Source of the DNA: Actinomycetota bacterium
GTDB lineage: Bacteria > Actinomycetota > Acidimicrobiia > Acidimicrobiales > JACDEA01
Length of the DNA stretch: 9,790 bases
Direction: 5' to 3'
NCBI GenBank assembly: GCA_013816725.1
Contig: JACDEA010000020.1
Coordinates: 4,177 to 13,966 of the forward strand
Shown: one piece after another, positions 5,721 to 9,790 of the stretch
How positions within the stretch are numbered: the first letter of the stretch is position 1
How the letters are laid out: the number at the start of each line of letters is the position of its first letter
Made by a program: the position numbers and the translations under genes
Notes under the pieces: model-generated
What the model was told of the DNA's origin: nothing
Seen by the model: only the letters and a program-made list of their open reading frames with translations
The model's database searches: none

Positions 5721-5990
5721 TCAGCGGCGCCCGCACCGCTGGCGTGCCGCCTCGCCTGACGTGCCGAGGAAAATGCCAATCGCCGACCACGCGAATCCGT
5801 CCGCCCGCGCGGCGGCGACGGCTTCGGCGAGCGATCGCTCGGCGTCGGCACGGGCCTCCACTGCACGGATGACCGCACGCAGCGTCGTGGCGTCCTTCAT
5901 CTGGTTCGGATCGGGTTCGAGCTCCTCGAACCGCTTGGTCAGCTCGTCGGCGTGCTCGAGAATCTCCTCCAACTTGCGCGGCACGGTCAT
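5721..5990 (-). CDS. Antitoxin-like HTH protein next to a broken toxin gene
   Basis: The 89-residue protein begins with an acidic helical segment (RKLEEILEHADELTKRFEEL, 5-24) and a long helix (AVIRAVEARADAERSLAEAV, 39-58). It ends with AWSAIGIFLGTSGEAARQRC (67-86), which looks like a helix-turn-helix of the type seen in small actinobacterial antitoxins and regulators. The ATG at 5990 touches the stop codon of the upstream toxin remnant (TAG then ATG), the coupling seen in toxin-antitoxin operons. Since the toxin frame is broken, this gene may be an orphan antitoxin. Its N-terminal half is charged and could bind the toxin (inference). No family name is assigned. Confidence 0.65.
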   Translation of the reverse strand: MTVPRKLEEILEHADELTKRFEELEPDPNQMKDATTLRAVIRAVEARADAERSLAEAVAAARADGFAWSAIGIFLGTSGEAARQRCGRR

Positions 5991-6190
5991 CTACCTCAGG
6001 TACTTCTGACGTACCGGCACGGCGTGGATGATCACCCGGCGGTCGTCGCGGTTCAGGATCCCCAGCTCGAGCAGCGCACCATCCCGCGCCGGACCGACGG
6101 CCATCGTGAGCCCGTCATCGACGTCCCTGCTCGGATCGGATTTCTGTAGGCGTGGAGCATGTCGTCGTCAGGGTCGCTGTGGCCGATTCG
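5991..6190 (-). pseudogene. Frameshifted, 5'-truncated toxin of the same family as 3964-4203
   Basis: Read on the minus strand, HSDPDDDMLHAYRNPIRA (6181-6128) is in one frame. After two extra bases at 6126-6127 the sequence continues in another as DVDDGLTMAVGPARDGALLE, then IIHAVPVRQKYLR, to the stop at 5991. The blocks match the intact toxin candidate upstream in the window: D-x-D-x-LHA, VGP-x-R, LLE and IIHA-x-P-x-R-x-x-Y. So it is a clear relative, broken by a net one-base loss or two-base gain. The normal N-terminus (about 10 residues) is missing, replaced by recombinase-derived sequence. The shift could also be a sequencing error, but truncation at the other end argues for real decay. 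Confidence 0.7.
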
Positions 6191-6290
6191 ATTCCAGCCA
6201 CTCGGCGGCCAGGCTGGCGAAGGTGCGGTTCGCCGAGCGAGGGTCGACCCAGCTGCCGCGGGTGAGGTCGCCGGGGCGGTCGACGGCACG
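6168..6290 (-). pseudogene. Tyrosine recombinase (integrase) N-terminal remnant
   Basis: In one minus-strand frame 40 codons give DLTRGSWVDPRSANRTFASL (residues 8-27) and then AAEWLESN before a TGA at 6168. RGxWVDPRxGxxTFAxxAxEWL is the well-known linker into the SAM-like core-binding domain of actinobacterial phage integrases. No catalytic domain follows and no start lies upstream before the next gene, so it is only debris. Its 3' end overlaps the toxin remnant by about 20 bp in a different frame, which marks the recombination junction. Confidence 0.6.
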
Positions 6291-6295
6291 GCCGC

Positions 6296-6301
6296 TACCG
6301 T
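6296..6301 (+). promoter_or_regulatory. Candidate -10 element of the YdeI-like gene (leaderless start)
   Basis: TACCGT (TANNNT) ends 6 nt before the GTG at 6308, and there is no Shine-Dalgarno. The layout is the same as upstream of mraY, which supports a leaderless transcript. Confidence 0.35.
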
Positions 6302-6307
6302 GACACT

Positions 6308-6574
6308 GTGAGTAGCGCGCAAGTGCCCGGTGGGGTGGTGCACGAGCTTCCAGCAGACCTGCGAAAGGCGCTCACCGCCAAGCGCGCTGTACTCGATGCC
6401 TGGAAGGACATCACGCCTCTGGCCCGCAACGAGTTCATCTGCTGGGTCGAGGATGCCAAGCAGGAGGCGACCCGAGCGCGCCGCATTCGCCGGACCCAGG
6501 AGGAGCTGGAAGAAGGGCAGCGTCGACCGTGCTGCTGGCCAGGGTGCAAGCACCGCGAGCGCACTGGCAAATAG
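6308..6574 (+). CDS. YdeI/OmpD-associated family protein (short form)
   Basis: The 88-residue protein consists of a single C-terminal-type YdeI/OmdA domain. VVHELPADLRKALTA (10-24) is the opening helix, DAWKDITPLARNEFICWVED (30-49) the core motif, and KQEATRARRIRRTQEEL (51-67) the basic helix that follows. It ends in RRPCCWPGCKHRERTGK (72-88), whose two or three cysteines and a histidine could bind a metal. Longer family members have been linked to bacteriocin or stress protection; the role of this short form is unknown. Start is GTG 6308, chosen from the homology and the promoter spacing. It runs away from the recombinase remnant, whose debris ends about 18 bp upstream. Confidence 0.82.
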   Translation: MSSAQVPGGVVHELPADLRKALTAKRAVLDAWKDITPLARNEFICWVEDAKQEATRARRIRRTQEELEEGQRRPCCWPGCKHRERTGK

Positions 6575-6897
6575 GCAGTCCCTCCGCTTATCCCGGCTTG
6601 GCATGTGGTGCCAGACGCGTGGCGCGCGGTTGTGCCCGCCCCGGTGTCGGAAATTTCCCGCGGACGATGTCGGGAATTCGGAGTCTGCTCCGTCTCAGGG
6701 GGGCGCCTGGCCGCAGGGCCGGCGTCACACGAGGAGAACACCATGGCCGGCACGCCGTAAGCGAATCGCAGGTTCTCGAGGCCGAACACGCAGTTTGCCC
6801 CCGCCGGCGTGCCCAACCAAGATCGCACAATGCGCTCGACAAGACCTCCACCTTTTGGTCGATGTTTCCCGGCGGGTGTTGCCCGATGCTTGGCCGG
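6575..6897. other. Spacer of 323 bp with a strong ribosome site and a five-codon ORF
   Basis: No full gene is supported here. Small hairpins occur at TTCCCG/CGGGAA (around 6650-6675) and CGGAG/CTCCG (around 6680-6693). GAGGAG at 6731-6736 lies 6 nt upstream of ATG 6743, the best ribosome binding site in the window, but that frame codes only MAGTP before TAA at 6758-6760. It may be a leader peptide or the stub of a lost gene. The frame of the large ATPase stays open back to an ATG at 6667, yet this part is low in protein-like content. Confidence 0.45.
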
Positions 6898-9790
6898 ATG
6901 CGCGCAACCGTGGTGACCGGAAAGATTGTGACGGCCATCGCGGTCGCCCTCGATCGCAGCTCGTTCGAGGGCGAAGACTTCTTCCTCGCCGCTCGCGATC
7001 TGGTTGAGAGCGAGGTGGCCGCGGTCCTCGCGGCCCATGGCGCCACGCCCGCGGCCACCTCCAGCCCGCACTACTGGGCGGCCACATTCCCGCGACCGAG
7101 CGACGCATTGCCCTGCGCTACCGCGTTGCGAGACATCACCGTGGGCGACGAGAAGCACATCCTTCGGGTCGGGGTCCACGCCGGCGATCGTGGCGACGCG
7201 CTCATCGACGATCCGATCACCCGAGCGGCCCGGCTGTCCTCGTTGGCCCGCGGCGGGCAAGTGCTGATATCGCGTGCGACCGGCGACCTCGTGCGCACCC
7301 GACTTCCGAGCGGGCTCGAGCTCATCGATCTCGGTCCGCACCGACCCCGCGACCTCGGTCGCGCCGAGAACGTCCTCGAGTTGCGCAGCGCCGGTTGGCC
7401 CGAACTCGATGGGGGGCTCCTCGGCCTCGACCTCGTCGCCAACAATCTGCCGACGCAACTCACCAGCTTCGTCGGCCGAGCCGAACAGCTGACCGCGCTG
7501 CGCCGCACCCTCCGCGGTGTCCGGGTGCTGACCATCACCGGCCCGGGGGGCTGCGGCAAGACGCGGCTCGCTCTGCAACTGGCGGGTTCGGCCGTGGACG
7601 CGTACCCGGGCGGGGTCTGGGTCGCCGACCTCGGGCCGATCGCCGAGCCCGGCTTCGTAGCCTCGGCGGTGGCCGAAGTGCTCGGCGTCGGCGAGATGCC
7701 CAACAAGGCGCTCGAGCAGGCGTTGGCTGAACACATGGGCAGTCGACAGATTCTCTTGATGCTCGACAACTGCGAGCACCTGGTCGAAGCGTGCGCGCCG
7801 TTCGTCGAGATGCTCATCAAGAATTGTCCGGGCCTCACCATCGTCCCGACGAGCCGCGAGCCGCTCGGGTGCGACGGCGAGGTCACCTGGCGGGTGCCGT
7901 CACTCACGCTGCCGGCCGAGAGCGACGTTGGCGACGCCGAGTCGGTCCGCCTGTTTGTCGACCGCGCCTGCGCGGCGCGGCCCACGTTCGGCCTCGACGC
8001 GGCGAACGCTGAGGCCGTCGCCGAAGTGTGCCGCCAACTCGACGGCATCCCGCTCGCCATCGAACTGGCCGCTGCGCTCGCCCGCGCGCTGACACCGCGC
8101 GAGATTGCGGCCCAGCTCGCTGACCGCTTCGCGCTCCTGACCGGCGGTCGCCGCGGAGGCCTGCCGCGGCACCGCACGCTTGAAGCGTCGGTTGACTGGA
8201 GCCACGGCCTGCTGAGCGAGGACGAACGCGTGCTTCTCCGGCGCCTCGGTGTGTTCGCCGCCGGCTTTGAGTTCTGCGCCGCGGAAGCAGTAGCCGCCGG
8301 CGACGGGCTCGAGCGGTGGTCGGTGCTCACCGCGCTGACCGGGCTCGTCGATCGGTCGCTGGCGCTGTTGGAGGAAAAGGCGGGCGAGGGTCGCTACCGG
8401 TTGCTCGAAACGATCCGCCAGTACGCGTTGGGCAAGCTCGTGGAAGCCGGCGAAGTGGCGGCCGTGCGCGACCGGCATCTTGCCTATTTCCTGGCCCGGG
8501 CCGAGGAAGCCGAGCCGCGCCTCGAAGGCTCCGACATGCTGGCCGTGCTCGCCACGCTCGACGTAGAGGTCGACAATATGCGCGCCGCGCTCGACTGGGC
8601 CCTCCAGGCCAACCGGGACGAGGACGGCCTCCGACTCGCCAGCGCGCTGTGGTTGTTCTGGCAGCGACATCGTTCCGAGGAGGGTGCGACGCGCGTGCGC
8701 GCCGCGCTCGACGCCGGCGACGGCGACGGCGACGGCATGTACCGGGCCAAGGCGTGGCAGGTGCTGGCCGATCTGTCGTTCTTTTCGGGCGACATCATGG
8801 GCGCACGCCAGTGCGCGGAATCGGCGCTCGGCTACGCCGAGAACGCAGGTGATGATCGGGCGATCGGGCGGGCCGTCGAAGCGATCGGTTACACGGGTGT
8901 ATGGCTGCAGGACCCCGAGGCAGCCGCGCACCTCGAGCGGGCGCTGACCATCCATCGGACCGTTGGCGATGGGTATTTCGCGATTGACGCCTTGAGCGGG
9001 GTCAGCCTCTTGGCGTGGTACGAGGGCGACCCGGCGCGCATGCGGGCCGCCTCGGACGAGTCGCTCGCCCGGGCCCGCGAGAGCGGCAACCCCCAGATGT
9101 TGTCGCGTGCGCTGTTTACCGCCTCGCTGACCGCGACAACCGGCGGCGAAATCGACGAGGCCGTGCCTCTGACCGACGAATGGGTGGAGGCGTGCGAGGA
9201 ACTGCAGGACGAGTTGATGGGCCCAACCGCCGTGACCCAACAGGCCTATCTGCAGTCCTTACGCGGCAACGGCGACGAAGCGTTGGCCACAATCGCCGCG
9301 GCCCACGCCGGCGCGGCGGCGCAAAACAACCTCTTCGGCATGCTCGCCGCCCAGTGGTCCGCGGCGCTGGTCGAGCGCGACCTCGGGCGCCCCGGGGCCA
9401 AGGACTCGCTCACGCAGGTCGCGGCGATCGCCGGTGCGTTCAACATCGTGCCGTGGGCCGCGCAGACCACCGCCTTGGCGGTCGAGCGATCGATCGCCAC
9501 CGGCGACCTGGCATGGGCCGCGGCCGCGGTCGATGAGATCCGCCGGCTCGTCGAGGCTCCCAACGGCAAGGGTTCTCGCGCCTGGCCGTCCTACGCCGCC
9601 GCCCACGTGGCCGCGGCGACCGACGATCTGGAGCGGGCTACAACGGAGCTGCACGAGGCTCTTGCCGCGTGGGTGGCCACCTCGGACCGCATGGGCATCG
9701 TGGTGGCCCTCGAGTTGTTGGTCGACCTCAATGTGCGCGGTGGCCGCCACGTCGAGGCCGCTCGCCTGCTCGGCGCGGCCGGCGCCGACC
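6898..9790 (+). CDS. Cyclase-homology / STAND (NB-ARC-like) ATPase with C-terminal helical repeats, partial
   Basis: At least 964 residues are visible and the gene continues beyond the window. Residues 11-165 resemble a class III nucleotide cyclase domain: VTAIAVALDRSSFEG, then LRVGVHAGDR (89-98) and ITRAARLSSLARGGQVLISR (107-126). The aspartates that bind metal in active cyclases (DIxGST and GDG motifs) are not present. The ATPase follows: LTSFVGRAEQL (188-198), Walker A GPGGCGKT (215-222), Walker B ILLMLDN (285-291), TSREPL (318-323) and DGIPLAIEL (382-390). A winged-helix-like part (430-460), LLETIRQYA (502-510) and long Ala/Glu/Leu-rich helical repeats (from about 530) come next. Such proteins act as nucleotide-driven signal switches; the signal is unknown. 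The start is uncertain: ATG 6898 is used, with ATG 6862, ATG 6886 or GTG 6928 possible. Confidence 0.85.
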   Translation, partial: MRATVVTGKIVTAIAVALDRSSFEGEDFFLAARDLVESEVAAVLAAHGATPAATSSPHYWAATFPRPSDALPCATALRDITVGDEKHILRVGVHAGDRGDALIDDPITRAARLSSLARGGQVLISRATGDLVRTRLPSGLELIDLGPHRPRDLGRAENVLELRSAGWPELDGGLLGLDLVANNLPTQLTSFVGRAEQLTALRRTLRGVRVLTITGPGGCGKTRLALQLAGSAVDAYPGGVWVADLGPIAEPGFVASAVAEVLGVGEMPNKALEQALAEHMGSRQILLMLDNCEHLVEACAPFVEMLIKNCPGLTIVPTSREPLGCDGEVTWRVPSLTLPAESDVGDAESVRLFVDRACAARPTFGLDAANAEAVAEVCRQLDGIPLAIELAAALARALTPREIAAQLADRFALLTGGRRGGLPRHRTLEASVDWSHGLLSEDERVLLRRLGVFAAGFEFCAAEAVAAGDGLERWSVLTALTGLVDRSLALLEEKAGEGRYRLLETIRQYALGKLVEAGEVAAVRDRHLAYFLARAEEAEPRLEGSDMLAVLATLDVEVDNMRAALDWALQANRDEDGLRLASALWLFWQRHRSEEGATRVRAALDAGDGDGDGMYRAKAWQVLADLSFFSGDIMGARQCAESALGYAENAGDDRAIGRAVEAIGYTGVWLQDPEAAAHLERALTIHRTVGDGYFAIDALSGVSLLAWYEGDPARMRAASDESLARARESGNPQMLSRALFTASLTATTGGEIDEAVPLTDEWVEACEELQDELMGPTAVTQQAYLQSLRGNGDEALATIAAAHAGAAAQNNLFGMLAAQWSAALVERDLGRPGAKDSLTQVAAIAGAFNIVPWAAQTTALAVERSIATGDLAWAAAAVDEIRRLVEAPNGKGSRAWPSYAAAHVAAATDDLERATTELHEALAAWVATSDRMGIVVALELLVDLNVRGGRHVEAARLLGAAGAD

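Noticed and set aside
6700..6860. Minus-strand peptide with FGLENLRFAYGVPAM
   Set aside because: It looks protein-like over a short stretch, but there is no start, no family recognised, and it belongs to a long shadow frame of the ATPase gene.
6295..9240. Long minus-strand ORFs of 494, 419 and 446 codons opposite the ATPase
   Set aside because: They are antisense to continuous STAND ATPase motifs (Walker A and B) and have low-complexity composition; high GC creates long shadow frames.
1..9790. CRISPR arrays, rRNA genes, insertion sequences
   Set aside because: No regularly spaced repeats, rRNA-like stretches or transposase motifs were seen on either strand.

Overview
The window is GC-rich and gene-dense. 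It looks like a high-GC actinobacterium: there is a mycothiol-type maleylpyruvate isomerase family protein, many GTG starts, several starts that look leaderless, and a large ATPase of a type abundant in actinobacteria. An Acidimicrobiia-like or other deep actinobacterial source is an inference from style; no taxonomic marker is present.

Layout, left to right. Positions 1-1179 carry two minus-strand genes: the N-terminal part of an FMN-binding split-barrel (pyridoxamine phosphate oxidase-like) protein and a mycothiol-dependent maleylpyruvate isomerase family protein. At 1266-1312 there is the 3' half of a tRNA-Ala(CGC) with no 5' half, a typical scar of integration into a tRNA gene. A hairpin-rich spacer follows. 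Then come a stand-alone MraY-type transferase with two Asp-to-Glu changes in signature motifs and an APH(3')-like phosphotransferase, both on the minus strand. After a spacer of about 400 bp with no supported gene, a compact toxin-antitoxin-like pair (toxin candidate first, ribbon-helix-helix partner second) is read on the plus strand. It is followed by a frameshifted Nudix hydrolase (minus) and a divergent GNAT acetyltransferase (plus).

Positions 5721-6290 hold a decayed module on the minus strand: an intact HTH-like antitoxin candidate, a frameshifted toxin of the same family as the first one, and a short tyrosine-recombinase remnant fused onto the toxin's 5' end. To the right are a small YdeI/OmpD-associated family gene and, from about 6898 to beyond the window, a very large STAND-type ATPase. 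Its N-terminus is a nucleotide-cyclase homology domain that seems to have lost its metal-binding aspartates.

Regions 1266-6300 read as a patch of accessory DNA: att-like tRNA scar, integrase debris, two toxin-antitoxin-like modules, and small resistance- or housekeeping-type enzymes, two of the genes broken. The most interesting points are the related toxins paired with two unrelated antitoxin types 1.8 kb apart, the unusual MraY beside an APH-like kinase, and the apparently inactive cyclase domain on the STAND ATPase. No CRISPR array, rRNA, intact tRNA or transposase was found.
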